From: CAYTCZ01 sp964436315
GTDB taxonomy: Bacteria > Actinomycetota > Thermoleophilia > Gaiellales > Gaiellaceae
Direction of reading: 5' to 3'
DNA: 13,168 nucleotides
Assembly (NCBI GenBank): GCA_964436315.1
Contig: CAYTCZ010000112.1
Location: 1 to 13,168 of the forward strand
The notes below the pieces were generated by a model. It was not told the DNA's origin, did no database searches, and worked only from the letters and a program-made list of their open reading frames with translations. The translations under genes and the position numbers were made by a program. This document shows positions 5,997 to 12,936 of the stretch, piece by piece (the first letter of the stretch is position 1; every line of letters begins with the position of its first letter).

Positions 5997-7390
5997 CGCA
6001 CAAGCCAACTCCACTTGGCGACGCGCTCGTAGGCGGAGTCGGCGGCGAGCATGGCCGTCGCGAGGGTCATGGTCGGATACACGTGCGTCAACCGCATGGC
6101 CAAATCGCTGAGTTTCATGTCTTGGAGGATCGCGAACTCGAACTCGTGGATGATTTCGCCTGCAGCGGGAGCCAGAATGTGGGCTCCCTTGAGCTTGTCC
6201 TTGACCGTGACGAGCACGGCCTTCCCGCTCGTCCCGTCGGTTCGAGCGCGATCCGAATGACTGAGATCAGCGCGCCGGACTTCGACGCGGTCTCCGTACT
6301 CTGCTCGCGCCTCCGCCACGGTGAATCCGACGTGTGCGAGCGGTGGATCGGTAAACGTGGCCCACGGCATCAGCTCGTTGCGCTTCGACCGTCCGGGGAA
6401 GAACATGTCGCGCACGGCGAGCACCGCTTCGCGGGCGGCTGTATGGGTGAAGAGGAATCCGCCGGCAACATCCCCGGCTGCATAGATCGACTTGACGCTC
6501 GTGCGCATCCCGCTGTCGACCTCGATTCCGTCGGTCTGGAATTTGACGCCGACCTCCTCGAGGCCGAGACCGTCGACGATAGCGGCACGGCCAGTCGCGA
6601 CGAGGATTTCCGCAGCAGCGAAGGTCTTCTCCTCGCCTCCTCGCGTGGCGTGGACGTGCTTGAGTCCGTCGACTTGAGTTGCCCGTTCGGCCCGCATCTC
6701 GAGCTGGACGTTGACTCCCTCGTCCACGAGTTTCTGAGTGAGACTGTCGACGAGTTCGGGCTCGTCCTGGGGCAGGAGTCTCGGCAACTGCTCGAGGAGT
6801 GTCACTTCGACCCCGAGGCGGTTGAGGCCCTGTGCGAGCTCGACTCCGATCGGGCCGCCGCCGAGAATGACGAGGCTCTTCGGGGAACGCTCGAGAAAGA
6901 AGATGTCGAGATTTGTGAGGTAGCCGACGTCGTCGAGACCGGGTATCGGCGGGATCTTTGGGCGGCTTCCAGTGGCGACGAGAATGAATCGCGTTTCGAG
7001 TGTCCGGCCGTTGACGCTCACGGTCCGCGGTCCCGTGACATGCGCTTCCCCATGGATCACGTCGATTCCCAGCTCACGAAACCGGGCGGGGTCATCGTCC
7101 GTTGTCGCGATCTCGGCCTGGACGTCGTGGATGCGACGCCACACCTCGCGCGTGTCTATCTCCGGCTTGAAGGGCGGAATTCCATAGCGGTCGGCGGTGC
7201 GCATGTCATGAGCGACCTTTGCTGAGGCGAGGAGCGTCTTCGAGGGGACGCATCCCGTCCAGAGGCAGTCGCCACCGACGCGATCGCGTTCGATTGCGGC
7301 CGTCTTGACCCCGATCGCGGCCGCCGCCTTCGAAGCCACGATGCCGGCGGAGCCCATTCCGATGATGACCAGGTCGAACTTCTCAGCCAT
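5984..7390 (-). CDS. FAD-dependent pyridine nucleotide-disulfide oxidoreductase, MerA/lipoamide dehydrogenase-like
   Basis: The 468-aa product is a full-length class I flavin disulfide reductase. It has the FAD loop GMGSAG at 11-16, the redox disulfide GGDCLWTGCVPSK at 39-51 (Cys42/Cys47), VATGSRP at 138-144, the NAD(P)H loop ILGGGPIGVELA at 175-186, the second FAD motif IYAAGDVAGG at 302-311 and the C-terminal dimerisation domain. The family passes electrons from NAD(P)H via FAD to the disulfide. Lipoamide dehydrogenases have HPTxxE near the C-terminus; here it reads VYPTMTL (437-443), so the catalytic His and Glu are Tyr438 and Leu443. Mercuric reductase has a Tyr in this area, but its C-terminal Cys pair and N-terminal metal-binding domain are absent. 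The substrate is unknown; lipoamide is unlikely. Start: GAAGGAG at 7406-7400, 9 bases before ATG. It follows TfoX by 73 bases on the same strand. Confidence 0.93.
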   Translation of the reverse strand: MAEKFDLVIIGMGSAGIVASKAAAAIGVKTAAIERDRVGGDCLWTGCVPSKTLLASAKVAHDMRTADRYGIPPFKPEIDTREVWRRIHDVQAEIATTDDDPARFRELGIDVIHGEAHVTGPRTVSVNGRTLETRFILVATGSRPKIPPIPGLDDVGYLTNLDIFFLERSPKSLVILGGGPIGVELAQGLNRLGVEVTLLEQLPRLLPQDEPELVDSLTQKLVDEGVNVQLEMRAERATQVDGLKHVHATRGGEEKTFAAAEILVATGRAAIVDGLGLEEVGVKFQTDGIEVDSGMRTSVKSIYAAGDVAGGFLFTHTAAREAVLAVRDMFFPGRSKRNELMPWATFTDPPLAHVGFTVAEARAEYGDRVEVRRADLSHSDRARTDGTSGKAVLVTVKDKLKGAHILAPAAGEIIHEFEFAILQDMKLSDLAMRLTHVYPTMTLATAMLAADSAYERVAKWSWLVRKTS

Positions 7391-7463
7391 GTGAGGTGTC
7401 TCCTTCGACCTTGGCGTTGCCCAGAGGACTCACTTCCACCGCCTGCGAACTCGTCTAGGTCGC

Positions 7464-7793
7464 CTACTTGGGCGGTTTGGTCTCGTTGAACGCGACTGCT
7501 CGCCGCACCCATCTCTCCACGTCCCCGTCTGTGCGGACTCCATCGGGCTCCACGAACAAGAAGCCGCGCATCGGGCGTCCGGTGATGTCCATCTCGCGAA
7601 CGTGAGGCTCAGCGAGTGCGAGTTCGGCTGCGTCCTCGCCCAGACGCACCATGAGCGTGTCCTTGTGGACGCCACATGCCATATGGCCGCGGACCATGAA
7701 CGTCAGGCCGCCGAACATCTTCTTCTCGACGACATCGGTGCGATCTGCGAGGAGCCCGCGGATGCGGCCGGCAAGTTCCTCGTCATAGGCCAT
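7464..7793 (-). CDS. TfoX/Sxy N-terminal-domain protein
   Basis: The 109-aa product is a stand-alone TfoX N-terminal domain. Diagnostic stretches are EKKMFGGLTFMVRGHMACGV at 23-42, DTLMVRLG at 45-52 and TGRPMRGFLFV at 71-81. In gamma-proteobacteria the two-domain TfoX/Sxy activates competence with CRP. Single N-terminal-domain versions are widespread in actinobacteria and other phyla, and their role is not settled, so a competence role should not be assumed. The start is well set: GGAGGTG 4 bases before the ATG at 7793. The gene leads the oxidoreductase on the same strand and diverges from the small membrane peptide at 8000. Confidence 0.9.
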   Translation of the reverse strand: MAYDEELAGRIRGLLADRTDVVEKKMFGGLTFMVRGHMACGVHKDTLMVRLGEDAAELALAEPHVREMDITGRPMRGFLFVEPDGVRTDGDVERWVRRAVAFNETKPPK

Positions 7794-7949
7794 CGGTCAC
7801 CTCCGGTTTCGCCTGTCACACGTATGATCGCGCCTGCTCCGCCGCGTTCGTCGTCGTCACGAGGGCAAGTGTTGCACCGCGAGTACCGAAAGGACTCGCC
7901 GCGATGCAAGCGAACGCTTCATCGTCCCCTAACACAGTTGTCCGGTCGT

Positions 7950-7965
7950 GTTCACTAAAATGAAC
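7950..7965. promoter_or_regulatory. Inverted repeat GTTCA-N6-TGAAC over a -10-like TAAAAT
   Basis: GTTCA (7950-7954) and TGAAC (7961-7965) form a dyad whose spacer and first arm base contain TAAAAT (7956-7961), a good -10 element about 39 bases before the ATG at 8000. This is the only A/T-rich spot in the 206-base divergent space between TfoX and the small peptide gene. No well-spaced -35 is seen (TTGTCC at 7938 is only 12 bases away). The site may be both promoter and operator, perhaps for the helix-turn-helix protein downstream. Confidence 0.35.
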
Positions 7966-7999
7966 GGCATCGTGCAGAAAATTGAACGGAGTGTGTGAG

Positions 8000-8092
8000 A
8001 TGTTCAAGGTCATCAAGTGGACAGCAGTTGGCTTCGTCGCGCTCGTCGGGGCTGGAATGTTCGCTGGAGCGACAGGGCTGGTTCACGCCTGA
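8000..8092 (+). CDS. 30-aa single-membrane-helix peptide
   Basis: The ATG at 8000 is preceded by GGAG (7988-7991) at 8 bases and opens a 30-codon frame. It starts MFKVIKWTAVGFVALV, continues GAGMFAGATGLVHA and stops at TGA 8090-8092. There are two early lysines, then a hydrophobic, Gly/Ala-rich stretch from about 8 to 27, so a small membrane peptide or a bare signal-peptide-like product is likely. It ends 12 bases before the helix-turn-helix gene, so the two are probably co-transcribed; it may also act as a leader. No family recognised. The third positions favour G/C and there is a proper ribosome site, which argues against chance. Confidence 0.55.
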   Translation: MFKVIKWTAVGFVALVGAGMFAGATGLVHA

Positions 8093-8104
8093 TCCCGGCC
8101 CGCC

Positions 8105-8317
8105 ATGGCCGCGAACTCGCTCAGGCGCGTTCAGCAGGCAGCGGACAAGGCTTCACGAGCCCGCGACGAGTTCCATCAGTCGATCCGCGAGGCCCGCTCT
8201 GAGGGTGAATCGATCAGAGCAATTGCCCGTGCTGCCGGGCTGAGCCCAAGTCGCGTCTTTCAAATCATCCAAACGACCGGGAACGCGAAGCGCCGCGGAC
8301 GTCTTCAGGGCAGCTGA
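8105..8317 (+). CDS. Small helix-turn-helix DNA-binding protein
   Basis: The 70-aa product has an amphipathic, charged N-terminal helix (about 5-34, RRVQQAADKASRARDEFHQS and on), a helix-turn-helix at about 37-57 (SIRAIARAAGLSPSRVFQII) like those in resolvase and sigma-factor-like small actinobacterial proteins, and a basic tail KRRGRLQGS. It is probably a small DNA-binding regulator; the N-terminal helix may serve in dimerisation. There is no clear ribosome site before ATG 8105, so translation may be coupled to the peptide gene that ends 12 bases earlier. It is convergent with the MOSC gene, 7 bases away. The target is unknown; the dyad at 7950 is a candidate for autoregulation. Confidence 0.7.
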   Translation: MAANSLRRVQQAADKASRARDEFHQSIREARSEGESIRAIARAAGLSPSRVFQIIQTTGNAKRRGRLQGS

Positions 8318-8324
8318 GTCACTG

Positions 8325-8480
8325 TTAGTTCGCCGACTCGATCTCGTCGCCCGGTCGAATCGTTCCTTCAACGAGGACGGCGGCGTAGAGGCCCGCGAAA
8401 CCGTCGTGGGCTTTGGTCACAGTCTTCAGAACCTCCGGATTCTTTTCGGCTGTGTCTGGATCGATTGAGATCATCGCGCG
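8325..8480 (-). CDS. MOSC-domain protein, C-terminal fragment
   Basis: The 51 visible residues begin RAMISIDPDTAEKNPEVLKT, include FAGLYAAVLVEGTIRPGD and stop at TAA 8327-8325. They match the end of the MOSC beta-barrel, the molybdenum-cofactor sulfurase C-terminal domain found in sulfur-carrier and mARC/YcbX-type proteins, in which a conserved Cys and the barrel handle sulfur or bind molybdopterin. The R-M-I-x-IDPDT and NPEVL stretches point to the MOSC_N+MOSC type, usually 220-280 aa, so most of the gene, including its start, lies in the gap. Confidence 0.75.
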   Translation of the reverse strand, partial: RAMISIDPDTAEKNPEVLKTVTKAHDGFAGLYAAVLVEGTIRPGDEIESAN

Positions 8481-8580
8481 NNNNNNNNNNNNNNNNNNNN
8501 NNNNNNNNNNNNNNNNNNNNNNNNNNNNNNNNNNNNNNNNNNNNNNNNNNNNNNNNNNNNNNNNNNNNNNNNNNNNNNNN
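8481..8580. other. Assembly gap, 100 N, true size much larger
   Basis: A minus-strand MOSC gene enters from the left without its start and a plus-strand gene leaves on the right without its start. Both 5' ends and an intergenic region must lie inside, so the real gap is probably at least several hundred bases. The flanks show no overlap. Confidence 0.9.
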
Positions 8581-8581
8581 T

Positions 8582-8701
8582 GTGATTCGGGTGCCAAAGC
8601 AGGAGTTGCCCGAGCCGACCGATGTTCTCGAACTGCCGCCACCACGCCTGCCGGAGCCGCTCGAACCGATCAGTCCGGAGCCGAAACCGTCAAACAGGTA
8701 A
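8582..8701 (+). CDS. Proline-rich C-terminal tail of an unidentified protein
   Basis: After the gap one plus-strand frame encodes 39 residues starting VIRVPKQELPEPTDVLELPP and going on to PRLPEPLEPISPEPKPSNR, with TAA at 8699-8701. The repeated P-E-P / L-P-E-P units suggest a stiff, acidic extended linker or tail, as at the end of cell-wall, membrane or secreted proteins. The codons fit the local G/C bias. The stop is 15 bases before the cupin ATG, so it may be the gene before the cupin operon. The competing minus-strand frame is a Gly/Ser-rich low-complexity shadow. The identity is unknown because the 5' part is in the gap. Confidence 0.5.
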   Translation: MIRVPKQELPEPTDVLELPPPRLPEPLEPISPEPKPSNR

Positions 8702-8716
8702 TAATCCCGCCGCCTG

Positions 8717-9154
8717 ATGGAAGCGGATTCGGCTGATGCTCCTCGCGCCTTGTGGAGACCGGGCGTTCGGACTGAGCTTCGCGCGGGTGCGTCGCTTGGC
8801 TCGGAGCACTTCTGTGTGCTCCAGCAGGAGATTGAGCCTGGCAAGGGAGCGCCGCTCCATCGTCACCCTGGGGTCTCGGAACTGCTCTACGTTCTTCGCG
8901 GTACGCTCGAATTCGTTGCCAACCAAGAGCGTCATGTGCTCGAGGCGGGACAGAGCATGCTCGTTGAGCCATCCGCGCCACATTCGTTCTCGAACGTCGG
9001 CGCAGCGAGCGCACGCCTCCTGGCAGTTCTCTCGGACCCCTCAGCGCCGGCCGTCTACGATGCGGAGCCCAATGTCGTATACGTCATTGGCGGAGTCGAG
9101 GGAGAGGTCGTGGACGCGACTCGAGTGCGCCGTAGCGCCGCGAACAACACGTAG
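8717..9154 (+). CDS. Single-domain cupin protein
   Basis: The 145-aa product has both cupin motifs. Motif 1 is PLHRHPGVSELLYVLRG at 46-62, with metal ligands His48, His50 and Glu55. Motif 2 is GQSMLVEPSAPHSFSN at 78-93, with the fourth ligand His89. It therefore probably binds one divalent metal in a small beta-barrel. Such cupins act as dioxygenases, isomerases or decarboxylases, or as sensors of small molecules. Here it opens the HyuAB operon (17 bases to HyuA), so a role on the same substrate or its product is likely but unproven. The ATG at 8717 is the first in frame; no Shine-Dalgarno is seen. Confidence 0.85.
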   Translation: MEADSADAPRALWRPGVRTELRAGASLGSEHFCVLQQEIEPGKGAPLHRHPGVSELLYVLRGTLEFVANQERHVLEAGQSMLVEPSAPHSFSNVGAASARLLAVLSDPSAPAVYDAEPNVVYVIGGVEGEVVDATRVRRSAANNT

Positions 9155-9171
9155 CGCTGCCCGGCACTGAT

Positions 9172-11214
9172 ATGGGCATCCGCGTCGGGATTGATACCGG
9201 AGGGACGTTTACCGACCTCGTAGCAGTCGAGGAAGAGACCGGCGAGTGGCATCTGTCCAAGGTGCCCTCCAACCCAGCAGACCCCGTCGAGCCCGTCGTT
9301 TCAGCGATCGAGGGAGCTGGGTTTGATCCCGCCCAGGTCGAGTTCGTCGTCATCGGAACCACGATCGGAATCAACGCGGTGCTCACCCGGGGAGGAGCAC
9401 GGGTCGTCTATCTGACGACTGAAGGTTTCGATGACATCCCGTACATCCAGCGGATTTCGCGCAAGAACCACTACGACTTCCGCTGGCGAAAGCCGACGCC
9501 GCTCGCGGACCGCCCCGACTGCATCGGCGTCGAGGAGCGGCTCGACGAGGAGGGCGCGGAGCTCGTGCCGCTCAACGAGGACCAGCTCGAACGAGTGGCT
9601 GACTGGCTCGCGGAAGGAGACGGAGATGTTGCGGTGGCGGTCTGTTACCTCTTTTCCTACCTCAACCCTGAGCACGAGCTTCGGACGCGCGAGTTCTTGC
9701 AGGCGCGGGCGCCCGAACTCGCGGTGTCGGTGTCGCACGAGGTGGCTCCGATCTGGCGTGAGTACGAGCGTGGAACGAGCGTGATTGTCGACGCCTACCT
9801 CAAACCGCTCCTCGACGAGTACGTCGGTGCGCTCTCAGAAGCGTTCAACGTCCAGGGCGTCTCGAGCCCGTGGGCGGTTCTGAAGTCGAACGGGGGTCAT
9901 GCGGCCGCCTCCGAGGCACGCGCTCGCCCCTCGCACCTGCTCCTCTCGGGAATCGCCGGGGGGGCGATCGGCGGCGCGGTCTTCACCCGCAAGGCGCAGC
10001 GTGAGCACGCGATCGTGCTCGACATGGGCGGTACGAGCTGCGACGTCTGTCTGATCCTCGACGGCGAAGCGCTCTACTCCTCCGAGTACGAGATCGAGTA
10101 CGGGCTGCCGGTCAGCGTTCCGAGCGTCAGTACGCGGACGATCGGGGCCGGAGGTGGCTCCATCGGATGGGTTGACCCGGGCGGCTTCCTCCAAGTCGGT
10201 CCCCAAAGCGCGGGCGCAGACCCCGGCCCTGCGTGTTACGGCTACGGTGGGGAGGAGGCGACTCTGACCGACGCAAACCTTACGCTCGGCCGACTCAATC
10301 CAGAGTTCTTCCTCGGGGGCAAGCTTCGGCTCGACGAGCGGCAAAGTACGGCTGCGCTCGAAACGCTCGCTCACCGACTCGGTGTCGATCCGCTGGACGC
10401 CGCGACGTCGATGGTGCGGATTGCGAACGAAAACATGGCCAACGCGATTCGGCTCGTCACGGTCGAGCAGGGGATTGATCCACGTGAGCTCGCTCTCGTG
10501 ACGATCGGAGGAGCCGGTCCAACGCACGGCGCCGAGATTGCTTCGTCGCTCGGGATCGACCGGGTGCTTGTCCCGCCGAACCCCGGCCTGTGCTCCGCAT
10601 TCGGTGTCGTCGCGGCGCAGGTCCGAGTCGATGTTGTGCAAAGCATCCATTTGGTTGCTGAGCGCGCTACTCCAGAGGAGGTCAACGCCCTGTTCGCTGA
10701 GCTCGAATCACGCGCGCGCGCTGATTTTGTCTCCCAGGCGTCGCACGGGGAGGAGGCGCAGATCAGCCGATCGATCGCGATGCGGTATCAGGGACAGAAC
10801 TACGAGGAGGAGATCCCGATTGCTTCCGGAGAGCTCACGTCGGCCGACCTCGATGAAGCGTACGAGAACTACCACCGCCGTCACGATGACTTCTACGGGT
10901 ATCGATTCGACGGAATCCCGATCGAGCTCGTTCGCCTCGCGATCGTGGTCAGTGGCGCCGAAGTCGAGCTGCCCCCACTGACTGAGGTCGGTGATACGGA
11001 TGGGGCCGCTGCCTCGAAGCGGCAAGTCCACTTTCCGGAGCACGGCTTTCTCGAGACCGAGGTGATGCGGCGGAGTGCGCTCGCCACCAATGGGACCTGG
11101 ATGGGCCCGGTCATCATCGAGTCGATGGATTCGACCATCGTCGTCCCGCCGGAGTGGAGAGCGACCGCTACGCGAGCCGGGCTGATCGAACTCGACCGTC
11201 AGGAGACCGCGTGA
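9172..11214 (+). CDS. hyuA: Hydantoinase/oxoprolinase-family subunit A (HyuA-like ATPase)
   Basis: The 680-aa product is a full-length HyuA. It has GIDTGGTFTDLV at 6-17 (phosphate-binding loop of the ASKHA-type ATPase fold), IGTTIGINAVLTRGG at 61-75, DMGGTSCDV at 284-292, TIGAGGGSIGWV at 323-334, GPQSAGADPGPACYGYGG at 343-360 and GGAGPTHGAEIA at 446-457. In this family (N-methylhydantoinase, 5-oxoprolinase, acetone and acetophenone carboxylases, caprolactamase) the A subunit uses ATP to phosphorylate an amide or enolate, which the B subunit hydrolyses or carboxylates. The specific substrate cannot be read from sequence. There is no ribosome site before ATG 9172; it starts 17 bases after the cupin stop. 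The stop overlaps the HyuB start (GTGA). Confidence 0.95.
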   Translation: MGIRVGIDTGGTFTDLVAVEEETGEWHLSKVPSNPADPVEPVVSAIEGAGFDPAQVEFVVIGTTIGINAVLTRGGARVVYLTTEGFDDIPYIQRISRKNHYDFRWRKPTPLADRPDCIGVEERLDEEGAELVPLNEDQLERVADWLAEGDGDVAVAVCYLFSYLNPEHELRTREFLQARAPELAVSVSHEVAPIWREYERGTSVIVDAYLKPLLDEYVGALSEAFNVQGVSSPWAVLKSNGGHAAASEARARPSHLLLSGIAGGAIGGAVFTRKAQREHAIVLDMGGTSCDVCLILDGEALYSSEYEIEYGLPVSVPSVSTRTIGAGGGSIGWVDPGGFLQVGPQSAGADPGPACYGYGGEEATLTDANLTLGRLNPEFFLGGKLRLDERQSTAALETLAHRLGVDPLDAATSMVRIANENMANAIRLVTVEQGIDPRELALVTIGGAGPTHGAEIASSLGIDRVLVPPNPGLCSAFGVVAAQVRVDVVQSIHLVAERATPEEVNALFAELESRARADFVSQASHGEEAQISRSIAMRYQGQNYEEEIPIASGELTSADLDEAYENYHRRHDDFYGYRFDGIPIELVRLAIVVSGAEVELPPLTEVGDTDGAAASKRQVHFPEHGFLETEVMRRSALATNGTWMGPVIIESMDSTIVVPPEWRATATRAGLIELDRQETA

Positions 11215-12935
11215 GCACCCAGAGTCAAGGAACGATCGATCCGGTCACGCTCACGATCGTCAACAACAGCTTCGTGAGCATCTGTCGTGAGATGGGGATC
11301 ACGATGATGCGCACGGCGTTTTCGCCGATCTTCAACGAAGGCCTCGATTTCTCATGCGTGCTGTTCGATCGGCGCGGCAACATGATCGGTCAGGCCGAGT
11401 TCTGCCCCGCGCAGCTCGGTGCAAGCCTCTTCATCGTCCGGTGGACGGTGGAAGAGCTCGGAGTCGATTCGTTCCAGCCGGGCGACGTCGTGCTCCACAA
11501 CGATCCCTATCGCGGTGGGGCTCACATCCCCGAACACAGTGTCATCCGGCCGGTCTTCTACCACGATGAGCTGTTCGGTTTCGTCGCCAACGTCGGTCAT
11601 CTCGCGGAGATCGGCGGGAAGGCGGTTGGGGGCTTCGCCGCCGATGCGACCGAGGTCTTCCAGGAGGGACTCCGCATTCCGCCCGTCAAGATCGTCGAGG
11701 GCGACGAGAACAACATGGAGCTCTGGAAGCTCATCATGGCCAACCACCGCACTCCGCGAAATACCTGGGGAGACCTCAACGCCCAGATCGGGTCGCTACG
11801 TGTCGCGGAGCGCCGGGTCACGGAGATGCTCGACCGCTTCGGCCGAGATCTGGTTGAGGCCGCCGCGGACGAGTTGCTCGATTACTCGGAGCGATGGATG
11901 CGCGCCGAGATCGCAGCGATTCCCGACGGTGTGTACGACTTCACCGGCTACATGGAGGACGACGGCGTTCTTGCCGAGCCGGTCGAGCTGCATGTCACCG
12001 TTACGGTGGACGGTGATCGGCTGGTCGTCGATTGGACGGGTACGTCACCGCAGGTGCGCGGTCCGATCAACGCCACCTACGGAGTGACGGCCGGCGCTGT
12101 GTACAACGCGATCTTCCACGTCACAGATCCAGGGATACCGAAGAACACCGGAGCGTATCGACCGATTCACATCATCGCTCCCCCCGGGACCGTCGCGAAC
12201 GTCGTGTATCCGGGACCGTCCGTCGGCGGGAACACTGAGACGCATCCGAAGCTCGCAGACATGGTTGTCGCGGCGCTTGCGCCCGCACTGCCCGATCGAG
12301 TGTCTGCAGCCGAGGGCGGGAGCGCGTGCAATTTCCTCTTTGGCGGCGTGCATCCGAAGACGGGCGACTACTACGCCAACTACCACCTAGAGGGAGGTGG
12401 TTGGGGAGCGAAGTCCTACGACGATGGCAACGACGCAATCATCGTCAAGAACGGCAACTGCCGGAACACACCCGTCGAGATTTTCGAGACGCGATATCCG
12501 CTTCGCGTCGTCGAGTACTCGCTGATCCAGGATTCCGGAGGAGCGGGGAAACAGCGGGGTGGTCTGGGCACCCGTCGAATCATGAGAGTAAGCTCCGGTG
12601 CAGAAATCACCGCGAATGCCCTGCTCGATCGCACGAAGCCGGGCTTCGGCGCCTGGGGTCTCGAAGGTGGCGAAGAAGGTGGGCGTGGCGCGATTCTGGT
12701 CAAGCGTAAGGGCGAATCCGAGTTCCGGACCTTCACGGAAGCGTTCGGCACGGTCTCGGCCTCGAAGTTCACGAACATCGTTCTCGAGGAGGGCGATGAG
12801 GTGCTCATCGACTCCCCCGGCGGAGGCGGCTTCGGTGATCCACTGGAGCGGGATCGAGAGCTCGTACAGCGAGATCTCTTCCAAGGGTTCGTCTCAGAGG
12901 ACGCCGGCAGGAAGACCTATGGGTACGCGGACTGA
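11211..12935 (+). CDS. hyuB: Hydantoinase/oxoprolinase-family subunit B (HyuB-like)
   Basis: From GTG 11211 the product is 574 aa, typical for HyuB. Key stretches are IDPVTLTIVNNSFVSICREM at 9-28, GDVVLHNDPYRGGAHIPEHS at 91-110 (metal/active-site region, Asp98 and His105), VGHLAEIGGKAVGGFAADAT at 128-147, QEGLRIPPVK at 151-160 and the C-terminal SPGGGGFGDPLERD. This subunit carries the hydrolase or carboxylase site and works as a complex with HyuA. The start is set by AGGAG at 11201-11205 and the 4-base GTGA overlap with the HyuA stop; an in-frame ATG at 11154 lies inside HyuA and is rejected. One base separates its stop from the next ATG. Confidence 0.95.
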   Translation: MSTQSQGTIDPVTLTIVNNSFVSICREMGITMMRTAFSPIFNEGLDFSCVLFDRRGNMIGQAEFCPAQLGASLFIVRWTVEELGVDSFQPGDVVLHNDPYRGGAHIPEHSVIRPVFYHDELFGFVANVGHLAEIGGKAVGGFAADATEVFQEGLRIPPVKIVEGDENNMELWKLIMANHRTPRNTWGDLNAQIGSLRVAERRVTEMLDRFGRDLVEAAADELLDYSERWMRAEIAAIPDGVYDFTGYMEDDGVLAEPVELHVTVTVDGDRLVVDWTGTSPQVRGPINATYGVTAGAVYNAIFHVTDPGIPKNTGAYRPIHIIAPPGTVANVVYPGPSVGGNTETHPKLADMVVAALAPALPDRVSAAEGGSACNFLFGGVHPKTGDYYANYHLEGGGWGAKSYDDGNDAIIVKNGNCRNTPVEIFETRYPLRVVEYSLIQDSGGAGKQRGGLGTRRIMRVSSGAEITANALLDRTKPGFGAWGLEGGEEGGRGAILVKRKGESEFRTFTEAFGTVSASKFTNIVLEEGDEVLIDSPGGGGFGDPLERDRELVQRDLFQGFVSEDAGRKTYGYAD

Positions 12936-12936
12936 C

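Noticed and set aside
6370..6588. Use of a mercury-resistance label for the oxidoreductase
   Set aside because: No C-terminal vicinal cysteines, no NmerA domain and no mer genes nearby; only general flavin disulfide reductase similarity and one Tyr position are shared.
6083..7225. 380-aa open frame on the plus strand
   Set aside because: It is antisense to the oxidoreductase, which has all family motifs and a ribosome site. Long antisense frames are common in high-GC genes, and this one shows no domain.
7938..7961. TTGTCC as the -35 partner of TAAAAT
   Set aside because: The spacing is only 12 bases, too short for a usual sigma-70-type promoter.
9835..10650. 271-aa minus-strand frame inside HyuA
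   Set aside because: It is the complement of well-conserved HyuA motifs, has no family signature and a skewed shadow composition.
11154..11210. ATG start for HyuB at 11154
   Set aside because: It would read out of frame within HyuA; GTG 11211 has a ribosome site and a GTGA overlap, and homology begins just after it.
12598..12936. Long version of the small zinc protein starting inside HyuB
   Set aside because: The segment is a shadow of HyuB, rich in Arg and Ser. The ATG at 12937 directly after the HyuB stop is the natural start.
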